Positions 1 to 12,774 of a stretch of DNA of 64,000 bases are shown here, piece after piece. The DNA comes from Nemania diffusa (taxonomy: Eukaryota; Ascomycota; Sordariomycetes; Xylariales; Xylariaceae). The notes beneath the pieces were generated by a model that saw only the letters and a list, made by a program, of their open reading frames with translations, made no database searches and was not told the DNA's origin. The stretch's first letter is position 1. Each line of letters starts with the position of its first letter. The stretch spans positions 186,001 through 250,000 of the forward strand of contig JBBPUQ010000003.1 of NCBI GenBank assembly GCA_038501195.1, given 5' to 3'. The position numbers and the translations under genes were made by a program.

Positions 1-1204
1 AATAACTGTTATAGCTTTAAACTATGTAAAAATAAATACAGTTTTTTTTTAAAAAATAGTTTATACTATATAATATTTATCGGAGCCGTTTTTAAAAAAA
101 AAATCGTCTTAAAAAAATTATGACAGTTTCGGGGTTCGTGACAATTACAGTGATCGTCTCTGCTACCCCCCCCCCTCGCGCTAATGTAGGTATTTAGGTA
201 TATTAGCTACCAATACCGAGGTACCTAGTAATTATTATAATGATATTGTTTACCTACACGCGCCGTTGTTTTAAGCCTATGTGTGACGGGGCGCAACGCT
301 CTGACAAGCGCCGGCGCCAGAGCTGAAAACCGTCCCCAGCGCAACCCAGGCTCCCCACGCTCCCCGAGTATGGAACTGTCCCAAAAATGGCTGGCGTGTC
401 ACGACATCTGCCTCACCTCAAGCCGGTAGGCTTCTGTCTGCCCAGGCCATTCGTCTCTCAGCCCGCTGCACTACACCTCACTTTGCGCTACCTATCTTTG
501 CTCCCTCCCTCACTACCTATCTCTATCTACGTACCTAGTACAGTACAGAGTATTAACTTGTCGACCCTCTCTTCCCGTCTTCCCGTCTTCTCCTCTCCTC
601 TTCTCTCCCCTCCTTTCCCCCTCTCTACCCCATAGCTAAACCCACCCACACCAAATCAAAACAACGCCCACTTCCACACTACCTCCCTACCTATGTATCT
701 GCACCAGATCACACCAATACAACACCAACGCTCACTTCCTACGTACCTAGCTAGCTAGCTACTTCGCCAACCCTTTCTCTCGTTAATTGCCCCTCTGTGC
801 TTTTTTTTCCTTGTCACTTTCGTCTAGCACACGCTTTGGACCCTCTTTACTAGCAGTCAACTTCTCCACCATCGCCACGGCTCGGTCCGTCGAGTCTTCA
901 AAACTAGTGTAGTGTAGAGACATCTGGCCCCGTTGTCCATCATCACCACCCAATCCGCTGCCGCTACTCTTGCTTTTACATGCTTCACCGCTTTCTTTCC
1001 CACCAGCTCTATACTGTACATGTCGGCTAGTGGGGAAAGCGGGCTATTTTGTACATTGCGCTGACGAAAGTGTATTGCTCGCCTATTATATTGCTGCTCC
1101 ATCTCGTAGCCCGCGGCACATCTGAGTCATCCGCAGGTCCCTAGCTTTCTCCCCATTGGTGAAGTGATCTCTAGTGGCTGGTCCGTCCCGGTCCCGGGTA
1201 TTAT
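1..1204. other. Spacer and promoter region upstream of the RdRP gene
   Basis: The first 130 bases are strongly A/T rich with several A and T runs, resembling decayed repeat DNA. From about 470 to 860 the plus strand is pyrimidine rich (CCTCCCTC, CTCTCCTCTTCTC), as is common in fungal promoters, with GTACCTAGCTAGCTAG-type motifs near 740-765. Short open frames here have no recognisable product. I see no gene. Confidence 0.6.
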
Positions 1205-4200
1205 ATGGAGTTCACGCGCCGGCGCCATGGCTCGGATCAGAGGCATGGGTACGGGTATGCTTCAAGCCCCGGGTCCAGCTCCGAGCAGCGTCCCGTCGCA
1301 AGCCTGCCGGCCATGCTGAGACATAACGGCCCCGACAGACATGATGACGGCGGATTTGACATTTGGTTCTTGGAATTCTCCAATCTTTACAACCTGAACC
1401 TACGTAGGCCAAATTCTAGCTTCATCTATGAACAAGCCGGAGCCTCGTCTTATTACGACGACTCGTCGTTTTATGGTCGTCTAAAGAGCCAGTATCGTCG
1501 AGGCAAGGGTAATCTCATTCTTGAACTCTTCGCAAACGACGCCCGTGAGATACATTCCAAATGGGTGAAGAAACCGGACGGAGGGACTGGCGTTACTCCC
1601 TCGCCGACTGGTCTGCCTCGCGCGTCGACCGAGCCAGAGCGTACTAGCCTGCTGAACTGCCTGGCAGAGATCCTTGACTTCCTAAGCCGGAGTGAGCGGC
1701 CTCGCCATTCTGTTGCTGACGAGCCTCTGTCACCAACCGGGATGCGTAGTACCAAGCGCCCGTCGCCGGATGAAGAGTGTCGCCAGTCCCCAACATCGAA
1801 GCGATGTAGAGGCATTACAACCCCTTTGAGACCTCCTAGCGTCCTCTCTCGTCTTGATAGTGGCGAGGTAAGGGCCTCGACCCCTGTGCCCGAGACAACC
1901 GCGCCGCTTATAGTACGCGATGTACCATATAGCCAGGAGCACGGCACTCATGAGTTTGCATCCTCAGCAAATATAAGTAGGTCATCGTTCGCGCCTAGCG
2001 TCTTTAGTGAAGCTGAGGACCCTGAGGGGCATACCATACTTCCAGCTACTCAAGAGACCGAAATCACAATAATATCAGAAAGCTCGCAACACAAACGGAA
2101 GCCGTCATCACGCGGCGTGGTAGATTCCTCTGTTCCTTCTTCGAGTACGGAACGTGCGCCTGACGCTTCGTTCAGCGAACGAACCCCTCTTCAGCAGGAT
2201 GTTATACCACTTCTCATAGAAAATGAGCCATCAGACCCCTCGTTCTCTGAATTGAAACCTCTTTCAGGAGATCTTGACCGAAGACAGCATGATCATCCGG
2301 TTGCGCCTATAGACGATGTATCATCTAGGAAGTTCAATGATACGAATAATGCTGATGATGCAACTTTCAAGAGACGCCTCCAGGCTGTTTGGCGTGAGTA
2401 GGCCATGCATTTTTTTCGAGTATGACTGATCTTTTTTAGCTACCTTCCCTGAACATCTTCAAAATGCCCCTTTAGCCGTGCGTTGGGAAATAATGCGCGT
2501 GGCCCTACACTGTGGGGTCCCTATGGAAGCTCTGCGATTTCAATACGAAACTATTTTAGATGACCAAGCTAGGTTATGGGACACCCTTCGGCGTGTTAGT
2601 GCCTTTGAAGGTAAAAGTTTCCCTGAGAAGTCGAGACCGGAAGCTTGGAGGGCAGCGATGAATGATCGCTTTCGTTCGACAGATCAAGTTGTCGTCCTCA
2701 CAGCATCTTTAACACTCAATTCAGCCAAAGTCGGTCCTCTGTTTAATCTCACCCTCCAACCCCTGAGACTAGATCTGCCCCATAGACTCGATCGCCGCTT
2801 CGGATCCGACCGTTTCCTTGAACTTGTAATCCCTTCTCCGCATACAAAGGATGTAAAGATTATAAGCAGGGGTAATGAATCTGCTATTGTAGACTCTATC
2901 CATAACTGGTTAGTTGAAGGTCCTCATGTCTTGCTAGGCCGAACGTGGAGATCATTTTGCACGAAACAAGCTACTCCAAAGAAATTGCACAAGGACGACA
3001 CTCTGAGGCCCGAAACGAAAACCATACTTCAGGATAGAATCTATTTCTTGGCTGAAAATGGAAACGACTTTGTTCGTACAGAAATAATACAGTCTGTGTC
3101 GACCAAGGGCGAATCGACTAATTCGCATACGAGAATGACACGAGAGCATCTTCTAGATTGGCTTTTGCAAATTCAGCGAAGCAAGAAAAACCAGAAGCAG
3201 TCAGTGTACAAGCTGTTCTCGAGAATAACCCTAGGTCAGCCCACTCCACGCTCCTTCACATTTGAGCCTTAGAACTAACATTACTCAGGGCTTAGCCGCA
3301 CTCATCCGACCGTCATACTTCAAGCTAATCAGATCCGTCATCGCGATGAGGATATACTATCGCCAACCGGGAAAGTGATGAACGACGGGATTGCCCGCAT
3401 GTCGACCGCCCTTGCGCGACAAATCCGCGACATCATGGGCCTCGATGACGTCCCTGCCGGCTATCAAGGTCGCTTTGGCAGCGCAAAGGGCTTTTGGATT
3501 CGAGATCCTGAGGACATAAGCGACGAGATCTGGATAGAGACTTTCCCTTCCCAGAGAAAGTGGGAATGCGATTATGAGGAAGAGGACCACCGGACTTTCG
3601 AAGTCCGCGGCGCATCGAAGGAACTCAAGTCTGCGACCTTGAATCTTCAACTGCTTCCTATTCTTGAGGACAGGGCCATAGATACAGTCGCTATGAAGGA
3701 GCAAGTGGGAAAATTTATGAAAGACAGCCTTGAGTCAGACATGGAATCTCAGAAGGAAGCGATGAAGGATCCCGCACACTTTAAGCTATGGGTGCACGAG
3801 AACGCTGCTCCGCAGCGCCGTCAAGAACGTGTCCGACTTGGCCGTATACCGTGGGCATGTGGTCTTCCTGTTAGCAAAGAAGACCAGATGGAGCTACTCT
3901 TATCCCAAGGCTTCGATCCGACGAAACTCGAGTTCTTACGAAAGATAGCGTTCAATTTACGGAAAGACAAATGCGAGGAGTTACAGACTCGACTTAATGT
4001 CAAAGTCGGACGATCCACATACGCTTATATGGTTGTCGACTTCAGTAGCGTGTTAGAGGAAGATGAGGTTCACTTAGGGTTTTCTTCGAAATTCACCGAC
4101 GAACAGTCCGGTTTCTCAGAAACGTTTCTGCATGGTATGGATGTGCTCGTCGCAAGGACGCCGGCTCATTACCCAAGTGACATCCAACGAGTCAAAGCTG

Positions 4201-5447
4201 TGTTCAAGCCAGAACTTGGGTCGCTCAAAAACGTCATTATATTCTCTACGAAGGGCAACATCCCATTGGCTGACAAGCTGTCGGGCGGCGATTATGATGG
4301 CGATATTGCTTGGGTTTGCTGGGAACCTAGTATCGTTAATAACTTTGCTAACGCACCGCTTCCCGATATACCGGATCTATTTGGCAGCCGTGTATTGTCT
4401 AAAGTGACTAGTAGCTACGAGCAGCTCGCTCAATCAAGTGGGCTAAAAGACGTCACCACAGAGTTCATCGACCGTGCGTTTCGGTTTAATATGGAGCCGA
4501 GTCTCCTCGGCACTTGCACGAACTATAAGGAGAAACTATGTTACTCCAGGAACTCTGTCAGAGATGTACATGCTACATTTCTGAGTACTCTCATCAGCAA
4601 TTTAGTCGACCGTGCGAAACAAGGCATAGTCTTTACAGAACATGACTGGGACCGGGAACGAAAGCTCCTTAATGCTAAACAGAAAGATTCCCGACGGGCA
4701 AGTAAGCGACTTGACCCTCTGCAGCCCCAATACAAAAATAACGATTGGGGTGGACCCGGACCACCGAATCACATTATTGACTATGTCAAGTTTGTTGTGG
4801 GCAAACCAACAGTCAAAAAGGAGTTAGAGAAGCTCAACCGCTATCTCGGGAAAGCGGAGAACTTCGACAAGGACCTGGTTAAATTCTTTGAATTCTTCGA
4901 GAAACTCAAGCGGCCATACGACCTGCGAAAGAAGGAGGAAGAGGCGGGCAAGTTCAGGAAAACCACATGGGAGACGGTATTGGAGGAGCTGAAGAATGAC
5001 ATAGACGAGGTAGCCAAGGTGTGGGCCGATTCCCGCGACGACTTCGAGATCAAGCGCGAAAATACCTTTGACAAGTGGTGCAGCATTAAGCCCACAGGCA
5101 AGGTGAACTCGCGGACGGTGCAGTCCCTCTGCGAGACGAGCCAACGAGACGTCGGCTTGTCGCAATGGGACCTTCTCAAGGCCTCTTATTGCTTCAAGCT
5201 ATACTTCAGTCGATCCCCCGGTTTTCCCTGGTACATGGCCGGTTATCAGCTCGGGTACTTGAAAAGCATTGTCACCAGTCGAGGAAAAGACGCACCGCCC
5301 GTCCTCTTGACTCCAGATATGTATGCAGGCGCGCGTCCCGACAGTAAATTTGTGCGCGCTGTAGCCGCGCTACACGATGGCCGGCGTTACGAGCAAACTA
5401 CCGAGGAGCTAGAAGGTGTCGAAATCTTGAGCGATGAAGATGAATAG
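1205..5447 (+). CDS. RNA-dependent RNA polymerase, QDE-1 type (RNA silencing)
   Basis: Cellular RdRP that makes double-stranded RNA for Dicer in quelling-type silencing. I read three exons, 1205-2393, 2440-3234 and 3289-5447. The introns are 46 and 54 nt with good GT/AG ends and branch-like sequences (GACTGAT, ACTAAC). Phases join to give 1380 aa, close to Neurospora QDE-1 (about 1400). Residues 1 to about 330 are low complexity. The polymerase core follows, with RLDLPHRLDRRFGSDRF in exon 2 and SRTHPTV, ILSPTGKVMNDGIARMS after the second join. The catalytic loop LSGGDYDGD puts the three metal-binding aspartates at D996, D998 and D1000. The Tyr in DYDGD favours the QDE-1 branch over SAD-1-like paralogues, but that is from memory. 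An in-frame stop lies upstream of the chosen ATG (1172-1174), so any earlier start would need another intron. Confidence 0.96.
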
Positions 5448-6843
5448 GGCATGCTTATGATGTCAGTATTATGAGGTAAAGCAAATGATTAGGGACTCGG
5501 AGGCGATTTTTTGCCTTCGTCTATTCCCAAACTTAATGTACCAACGGACAAGTCTCGCGGAACATTGCAATGACTTGTGTGGAAGGGAACATGTAAGGTG
5601 CTGTTCATGTTCAGGCCTTTGTGTTAGATTAAGGTTACTTGTATAGGTAGTTAAATACCTGTAATTAGAGTTAGAGTTATACAGTAACCAGTGAGTGTTC
5701 GATTCCTTCCATTCGACCCCTTTTAGTTCGAGTTTTCTTTTACAGCGACGAAAGTTAAGGGAAGCTATGTTAGAGTTATAAATAGTCAGATGTAATGTCC
5801 TCCACGTACAAGAGACCAAGGCCATTCATGGTTCTCACTAAGGGGGAAGGGCTGTTGCCTCAGCTGACTGTCCGGCAGTAGGTAGTCTCACACTCTGAGT
5901 TCCGATCCCCTTCCCATCCATAACATAGACAATAGTCAGTATACAGTTTTACTTTCTTCCAAATAGACTATCTGGGAGGTCAAAACTGCCATCTCAAGTA
6001 ACAGAGGTAAGATGCGAGTAAGGGACTATGATAAACAACACTTAAAGTTCACAACACTTACTAACAACACAAAAGTATCACGCATGACAGAAACTTTAGA
6101 GCACGTTCTTGCCGTGGCTCAACAAGCTGAGTAAGCCAAGATAAACAAGTATAAATAGCCAGTCCGCGCGCCTCTCCTCTCCCCTCTTCTCTTGTTTACC
6201 ATCCATCTCCTAATGTCAACATCCTCGGGTATCACAGACCTGTTAGCCATTCGCCTCATGTCATAAGCTATTATTAGCCGACCACCTATCCTCGCTTACA
6301 CTCTCTTCCTTCAGCCTCTGTTTTCTACCATGCGAATATACTACGTCTTGCTCAACTGTTCTGTATTCCCGCTACCTTACCTAACGCCCAATAGGTTTGC
6401 ACTCGTCAGCCACGACTATCTAGATGAGCGCGGTGATCACGAATAAGAACTACTCGGGGATGAGCATCACTTATATTTCTTGGCAGCATTGGGGACCATT
6501 CTATGCCACACTCACCATTGGTTATTAACGGCTGTGATAAAGCAGCAGAAGTCCATCTTTCTTACCCAGTCAATCACCCGTCATTAGTTTCATATGAACG
6601 AGGCTGAGCAACAACGCCGTCTTCATTGCCGGCACAAGAGTTGGAACCGGTATAATGAGGGGCCCTTTGACCGTCCATTATATAGACGCTTTCGCTAGGG
6701 CCACGCCATTGCTCTTGCTCATGGCTTCATCCCCTGTTGTTTCGCGCCACAACCCCATATCTCTAGCTTTGTGAGTCTAGACGATCTGGATGACCGTACG
6801 GTTGTGACTAATAAATATAGTCTCGCTCTCACCTCATAGCCAT

Positions 6844-7420
6844 CTACTTTACTCGCACCTTGGTTTCCTCCAGATATGAGCAAGCCCAATCCCCACGCCG
6901 AATACGCTCGTCGGCGGAATGGGTGATGAGGACGGGTGTGTTGCGGTAGATCTCGTCGCTCGCAGCGGAGCCTCCTTGAACCTCAAGCCCTAGTAACTCG
7001 CGAGATCCCTGCATGGATTTCCCTGCGAAAGACATCCAGCCCGACATGCCGATGAAACCGCCCAGTCAGAACCATTCTTTTGCCATGTCATTTCGAGCAA
7101 GACAGAGATGTCGTTGACCTCGAGGCGCTATGGTCTTTGTAAACTTCCAGATTCGACAGCTGAGTGTGACGTCGCACCTTGACGCACTCGCTGTTGAAGT
7201 TCCTCATTATTCGCCCAGATTTTCTCCCGACATGAACAAGGCGTTAGGCGCCTCGGCGAGATAAGAGGCATCGTAAAGCGCAATTTACCAGACCATACAG
7301 GAGAAGGGCGAATAGGTGTTCACACCAGAGCAGATCTCGCTCGCCTTCTATCCGCTGGAGTGCAACAGATATGAATGACTAGACGTGCGCGGGCGGACGG
7401 CTGACAGGCGGTTTCCCGTC
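6844..7420 (-). pseudogene. Possible relic of an acyl-protein-thioesterase/carboxylesterase-like serine hydrolase
   Basis: The minus strand reads GGFIGMSGWMSFAG (about 7078-7020) and then, in the same frame, TPVLITHSADE (about 6930). These resemble the 'GGF(V/I)G(L/M)SGW(L/M)PF' and 'TPVxxxHGxDD' blocks of the fungal APT1/phospholipase-carboxylesterase family. The stretch expected to hold the nucleophile block GxSxG, at higher coordinates, is scattered over frames with stops, and the aspartate pair after H is changed to DE. The surviving open frame ends soon after. I infer a decayed copy. The similarity is short and from memory, so a chance match cannot be ruled out. Confidence 0.35.
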
Positions 7421-8887
7421 CGTACTACGACATACTCTTAGGAGGAGAACAACTCACGAGGCGGCGGTTTATATTGGTTTTCATCGGCCGGCCAGGGGAG
7501 CCACTCAGTCTGGCGATCAAGGAAGAAAAGGGTGGTAATAGTGTCGATATCTAGGCTCCCAAAGCGACTTCTTGTACTTCACGAGCACATGTCCAAAGCA
7601 ATGGGAGTGTCCATGCCGGCAGCGAGACGTCAATTGAGAGTGACACTGAAACGAAGTTGGGGGAGGTAGTTTTAGGTTTTCGGCCACGGGACATGTACCT
7701 AGTCTCGAACCAATTACAATGTCTATGTCTCTGCCGATGTCTTTGTCCAATCAGTCGACGAGAGGTGACCATAGAGTACGAGTCCTATTGAGTTCTGAAG
7801 CTCCCCTTTGGTGAAGCCTTTAACTAGTACTCATTGGCCAGGACCGATCTCTAGATACGAGTTAGTATGCAGATCTGTCAGGGTTCGTTCGTTGTCTGAG
7901 GTATCGGATGGGGTGGGATGGCATTCTGTTGGTTGGATCCACGGCACTCACTTGCTTAGGTAGCTTTGGAGATCAATAGAATACGAATGCCAAGAAACCC
8001 ATGTCACTCATATGTGCTATCCCACCTGCCTATAGAGAGTTAGAAGTTAAAGTATACTGGGCCTCCATACATATATTAAGATATCAGATCAGATCGCTTG
8101 GCAGCTAAGATAGATGTACGCATAGCTGGTAACTGATAACGTACTATTAGAATTGAAGGTGATATGGTACTTTCCCCACAGTACCTTCAATTAAGGCTTA
8201 GCCTAGCCACGTGTGACGTATTTCTAGGGCTGCCCCAGCAACCCAACACCCATCACGAGCAGGCAGCGTGTTAGTCAATGTAGTCCACTCAATCCGATAC
8301 CTGCTTCCTATATTTCCTAGGCAGCCTATATCATGATAACCACGAACTAGGCTCGGGAAAGATCAACATAGGTGTTTACGTAGGTAGGTAGCATCGAACT
8401 GATCTATAACGACTTACAGTATTGGAGTGGCATTATGATTTGAGATGGTATAACATACCACAGGTTATACCATATACCATATTCCGTACATGTGAAGAAG
8501 GGAGGTTCTGGGCCGGCCCCATGGCTACCCAATCCATTTATTTACACTCCATTCCCTCGTAATCTGAATCAGATCTGCCGCTTCCATGTTCGTTTCCGAG
8601 GTTGTCTCTCTTTTCTCTCCTTCGGGCACCCACGTACCTCAATTCACCGATTGCAACTGTCAACCCAGGTAGTAGCTGGCTGAGTCCCCTCGCTGCCCAC
8701 CAATGTGCAGTGTCATGCCTGCTCTGCTTACCCGGGTCGCCAGTGCAGTCCTACGACTTGCGCGCATGTCCGGATCAGAAGAAAAGCATTGTTGGTAAGC
8801 CAGGGGAAGCTGGCATCGAAGTGATCTATCGGGCCGTAGTAAAGAGCGGTCTCCATCGTCGCTCGTTCTTTCTAAATGTCTATCGTT

Positions 8888-8895
8888 TATAAATA
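8888..8895 (+). promoter_or_regulatory. TATA-box-like element upstream of hydrophobin gene
   Basis: TATAAATA lies about 215 bases before the hydrophobin ATG. Further TATA-like runs occur at about 8940 and 8990. Highly expressed hydrophobin genes often have TATA boxes, so it is a reasonable candidate, but spacing implies a long 5' UTR if this one is used. Confidence 0.35.
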
Positions 8896-9110
8896 GCCTG
8901 CAGAGACAAAAATCTGTAAGCTGTAGTCTAGTCTACCTAGTATAAACAGACGAGTCCTCCCACATTCGCTCTCATCGCTCGTTGTTCATATATAATATCG
9001 CCACACACCACCTCTGCCCCGCGCCATTGCTACATATAATTGCATCAATCATATCCAGAGTGACTTCACATTCGCTTCTTCTCTCCTAATCCAAGTATAA
9101 TCAAATCACC

Positions 9111-9632
9111 ATGTACTTCCTCTCGGCTACCATCGCGACTATTCTGCTAGGCGCAGCAATGTCGGCCCCGGCACCCGCGCTGATGAAGAGATCATACTTC
9201 TCATGTGCCTCAACAAACTCCTCCGGTTTCAATCCATCATGCTGCACAGCTATAAACGGACAAGTCGGGATAAACTGTAAGATCCATAGTCTTCCCCTTC
9301 CCTCTATCTACTTAATAACTCTCCTTCCTCGGCGACATAACATAACACACAAGTAATGATTCTCACGAGCGGCTTACAGGTATCGGAGCGCACATCATTG
9401 GCGTGACAAACCCTATCTACCAATGTAATTTGTTCGTTTATAACATCACGGGATGTTGTCAAACCACTGTAAGTCTCTCTGCCGCATACCATCCCACCCC
9501 CCCAGCGAATGTCGGTAGGCGGGTAGGTTAGAACATCTGACTGGCAAGCACTTACACGATCAACAGGGGTACAAGAACCCATACACCAACAACACGCTTG
9601 ACCTCTGCGCCACGCAAATCGATCCCATCTAA
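9111..9632 (+). CDS. Small secreted hydrophobin (class II-like)
   Basis: Amphipathic cell-surface protein that self-assembles at air-water or wall interfaces. Exons are 9111-9276, 9380-9468 and 9567-9632 (introns 103 and 98 nt), giving 106 aa. The N-terminus is a signal peptide (hydrophobic residues 2-19, AMSAPAPA), followed by a Lys-Arg pair at 26-27 that could be a Kex2 site. The mature part has exactly eight cysteines in hydrophobin order: C32, C44-C45, C56, C71, C81-C82, C99. Cys56 is created across the first splice junction, which supports the exon model. Spacing is C-x11-CC-x10-C-x14-C-x9-CC-x16-C, nearest to class II, though the last loop is longer than the usual 10-11. It is convergent with the GH20 gene downstream. 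Confidence 0.85.
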
Positions 9633-10277
9633 GCGCGACAGAAGTGCAGAAAAGTACCAAAGTCTCAAATTCGACAATGTGGAAAGAAATCACGAGTTTG
9701 GGGTTTCGTCTCGTAATGGCGATGAGATCAATAGCAGTGTAATGCAGTGAGGAGTACACGATGAATTCATATTAATAACAGTGGCGGACGCACAAGAAGT
9801 ATAATTATAGACAATGCATGAGTAAGGGAATTGTTTTAGAGCCATGGGTACACACATATCATTATAGCAACGAGGATACGAATTGAAAAAGAGAAAACTT
9901 GAGTCTACCCGATTCTCAGAGTCTTCGCACCGTGGCGTGCGAAATACTACCTATCATATCTCATAATGAAGGTTACCTCGTAAGCAATACATCCTCGGGT
10001 ACTCACTGCAAATATTTTTAAGTAAGGGTATCTGCTATGCAAGTCCTTCAAAGGCCCGGGCGCAAAAGAGCAAGGGTTGTCATGATGACTTATATATACG
10101 ATAGTGAAATGAATTTAGTACTATCAACCTCAAACATCTTATATACCATCAAACTCCGTAATCCCCAACGCGCCTCGCCTCAAAGCGTAACTCAGAAACA
10201 ATCCTATTTAAGCCACCACTCACCCCCGGCAAGCTGCAGTATTCTAAAGACCACTCGCTTCAAACGCGCTTCACCAT
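9633..10277. other. Spacer between convergent hydrophobin and GH20 genes
   Basis: About 650 bases of shared 3' flank. I see no coding sequence, RNA gene or repeat in it. Confidence 0.6.
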
Positions 10278-12774
10278 TCAAGCCTTAGAACTAAACACCA
10301 TCCCCGCAAACTCGCCCTCCCACCCGCCACTCCCAAGCTTCGTAATCGGCGCCTCGACCGCAATGGGCGCCCAGACCAGGCTCTCGCCATTAATCCCCAG
10401 CACCGCCAGAAACTCGATCTCGTCCCTACTCACAGCCCTAGCCTCGACAAGCGGGTCATGCACATCATCCACAGCCTTAATGCTCGCGAAAGTCCGCTCG
10501 CCGCGCGCCACGATGCTCAGGTCGATCCACGCGTTCATCGGCAGGGTGGTGTTGAGCCTGTAGTAATTCCCCGCCGTGAACAGCGTGATGTTCGGCGTGA
10601 GCATGAGCGTAGAATCACTCCCTGTAATAATCGTCACGTCCCCCTCATCAACACTTGTAAGCCTCAACCTCATCGTAAGCGCGTAATCCCGCCCCTTGCT
10701 CAGCAGCGGCGTGTCAACGAAGCAGTCCCCCGTAATGGCAAGACTGGCACTATCCGACCCCAGGATATCACAATTCGTCGACGCGTCGAGGCCGTTCCCC
10801 GAGAGGTCCGAGATCCACATGGCCCCCCCTTGCCCCTGACGCACGGGCGTCCAGGACGCCTGCTCGTAGCGTAAGATAATGTCCGTCTTGGACGTCACGC
10901 GGCGCTCGAGGTTCTGCCCGGGCACGGCACTCAGCAGGCGCGGGAAGGCAACCATGAACTCCTCGGTCAGCAGGTCGCCGCCCCACTGCTTGTCCGCGAG
11001 GGCCGGGATGCCGTCGCGCCAGGCGTAGTACGCCTCGGTGTACGTGGTGGCGTTGGGGCCGAAGTCGTTCCAGAGCGGCGCCACGGCGCCCAGGACCGCC
11101 GCGCTCGCGCGCCCGGGGTTGTTGGTGGCGTTGTTCGTGTCGAAGATGTTGGGGTGCCAGGGCCCGCCGGTCGCGGGGTTGCCGTGGAAGGTCTTGGCGA
11201 CGTTGACTTTCTGCGGGTAGCTGCCCGACCACTTGTTCACGACGTAGAAGGTGTCGTCCGAGTTGACGACGCTGTAGTTGTTCTGGATGTAGTCGAAGAG
11301 GGGGTTGTCTTCGAAGTACTCCCCTAGGGTTAATCTTATTAGTGCTGCGATGAGATGAACTACTGAGGATCAATGAATCGTGAACTTACAATGTTGGATC
11401 GAGACATTTGTGTGGATGTTCCCGTAATCTGGTTTCGGCGGGAATGTCCCCCAGATACGCACATCCTTAGAGCCATTCGTGCGAATGAAATCCGCCATCT
11501 CATTCACAAACCGATTATACTCGCTCACGTCGCCCGTGTACTCATCAGCGCCGATATGCACCGTCCTAGTCTCGAACCAGTCGAAGAAGGTGCTCCAGAT
11601 GGTCTTCACGGTAGGGATCGTATCCGGGTGCGAGATGTTCAGGAGCGACAAGTCCGAGCTCAGTCCCAGCTCAGGCTTCCACTGCACGATGGGCAGCGCG
11701 TGGCCCGGCGCCTCGATCTCGGGGATGATGGTGACGCCGCGCGCCGCGCAGGCCAGCTGCATCGCCTTGTAGTCGTCTTCCGTGTACGACTCATTTCTGA
11801 AGTTGTTCAGGCCTTTGACCGCGTCTGCGTCGGACCAGAGGCGGAAGCGGGCATATAAGCTCAGAGACTGCTCTCGCGAGTAGAGCTTCACGTTATTGTA
11901 TAGATTGTCACTGAGATGTAGATGTAGAGTATTCTGTTTAAAGAAACTCATGTACGCACATAAGTCACTAACAAACTGCCATCCGACACATTAATCTTAG
12001 CATGACGTATATACTCCATCGTGTGGCTCCAACGTCACGTTCTTGGCTTTGTGGGGAGAAGGAGGAGAAGACAAGGGGGAAGACAGAAAGGAGAAGAGAC
12101 GGAACTTGGCATACCTCGCTAGGGTAGTAATGGCGACCAGCATCGAGCATCATCCCCCGTATCTTCCACCCAGGCACATCCACCGACTTCCCAATAGGTA
12201 AGTTCCCGTCGGAGAGGACTGATAGATGTAGAAGCGACCTGGTACCCCACCACACGCCCAGCGGAGAGGCACCCCGGATGACGATTCCCCCAGTCGTCAC
12301 CTCCAACTCGTAGGCTTCCGAGGCCTGCTCGCCGCTTGCATACCTGTACGGGTAGTTTTCCGAGATGGTGAGGAACACGCTGTGGGGTTGAGGTGAGGAG
12401 GCTTCGATCTGACTGATGTTCTGAATCTGCCAGATGTCGAAGAAATCCCCGGCAAAGACACCGGCGAACTGGTGAAGAGTTGGCGGGATCAGGGTCTCGC
12501 CTAATTCATCTACCCAGTCTGTGTACGCCTCGTCGACTATGATCGACTTGAGGTACTGGATGGGGTAGGTTCTCCCACCGTCTGAGGCATTGAAGGGGAT
12601 CGTGGGTATGCCTATCGCTCTAGGTCCTACTAACACAACCGATGACACGACGGCTGTTTACTCATATGTCAGTAGTGATATTCAAGTGAAGTATAAATAA
12701 ATCATGGACTAGATAGACTCACTATAAAGAGTGGCAAGTATATATAACTGAGCAAAATAAAAAAAGGCCATCAT
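10278..12774 (-). CDS. Secreted beta-N-acetylhexosaminidase, glycoside hydrolase family 20
   Basis: Exo-enzyme that removes terminal GlcNAc/GalNAc, for example from chitin oligomers or glycans. I read four exons on the minus strand: 12774-12723, 12653-12115, 11975-11390 and 11323-10278 (introns 69, 139 and 66 nt). All phases agree, giving 740 aa. Exon 1 supplies the hydrophobic signal peptide (MMAFFYFAQLYILATLY), absent if the gene is started in exon 2. Domains: GH20 N-terminal fold to about residue 160; TIM barrel with GMMLDAGRHYYP, LHLHLSDN and PEIEAPGHA; and the catalytic pair D341-E342 in HIGADEYTG. Trp of SIQHW is formed across the last junction. The C-terminal third (WISDLSGNGLDAS onward) resembles a LamG/ConA-like beta-sandwich seen on related fungal enzymes. 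Several N-x-S/T sites fit secretion. Confidence 0.93.

Larger units (their letters stand above)
5448..9110. other. Long spacer between RdRP and hydrophobin genes
   Basis: About 3.7 kb with no intact gene. Nearest the RdRP it holds repeated GTTAGAGTTA-like and TTAGGTAC-like runs, probably 3' flank. An esterase-like relic lies at 6844-7420 and is listed separately. The hydrophobin promoter occupies the last few hundred bases. The other small open frames look random. Confidence 0.5.

Noticed and set aside
1471..1947. 158-codon open frame antisense to RdRP exon 1
   Set aside because: Mirror of the GC-rich sense coding sequence; no domain, and the sense strand encodes a clear RdRP.
5469..5825. 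118-codon minus-strand frame after the RdRP stop
   Set aside because: Composed of repeated Asn/Tyr/Leu codons from a short A/T-biased repeat in the 3' flank; no recognisable protein.
10458..11373. Long open frames on the other frames of the GH20 last exon
   Set aside because: Shadows of a GC-rich exon; Arg/Pro-rich composition without domains.
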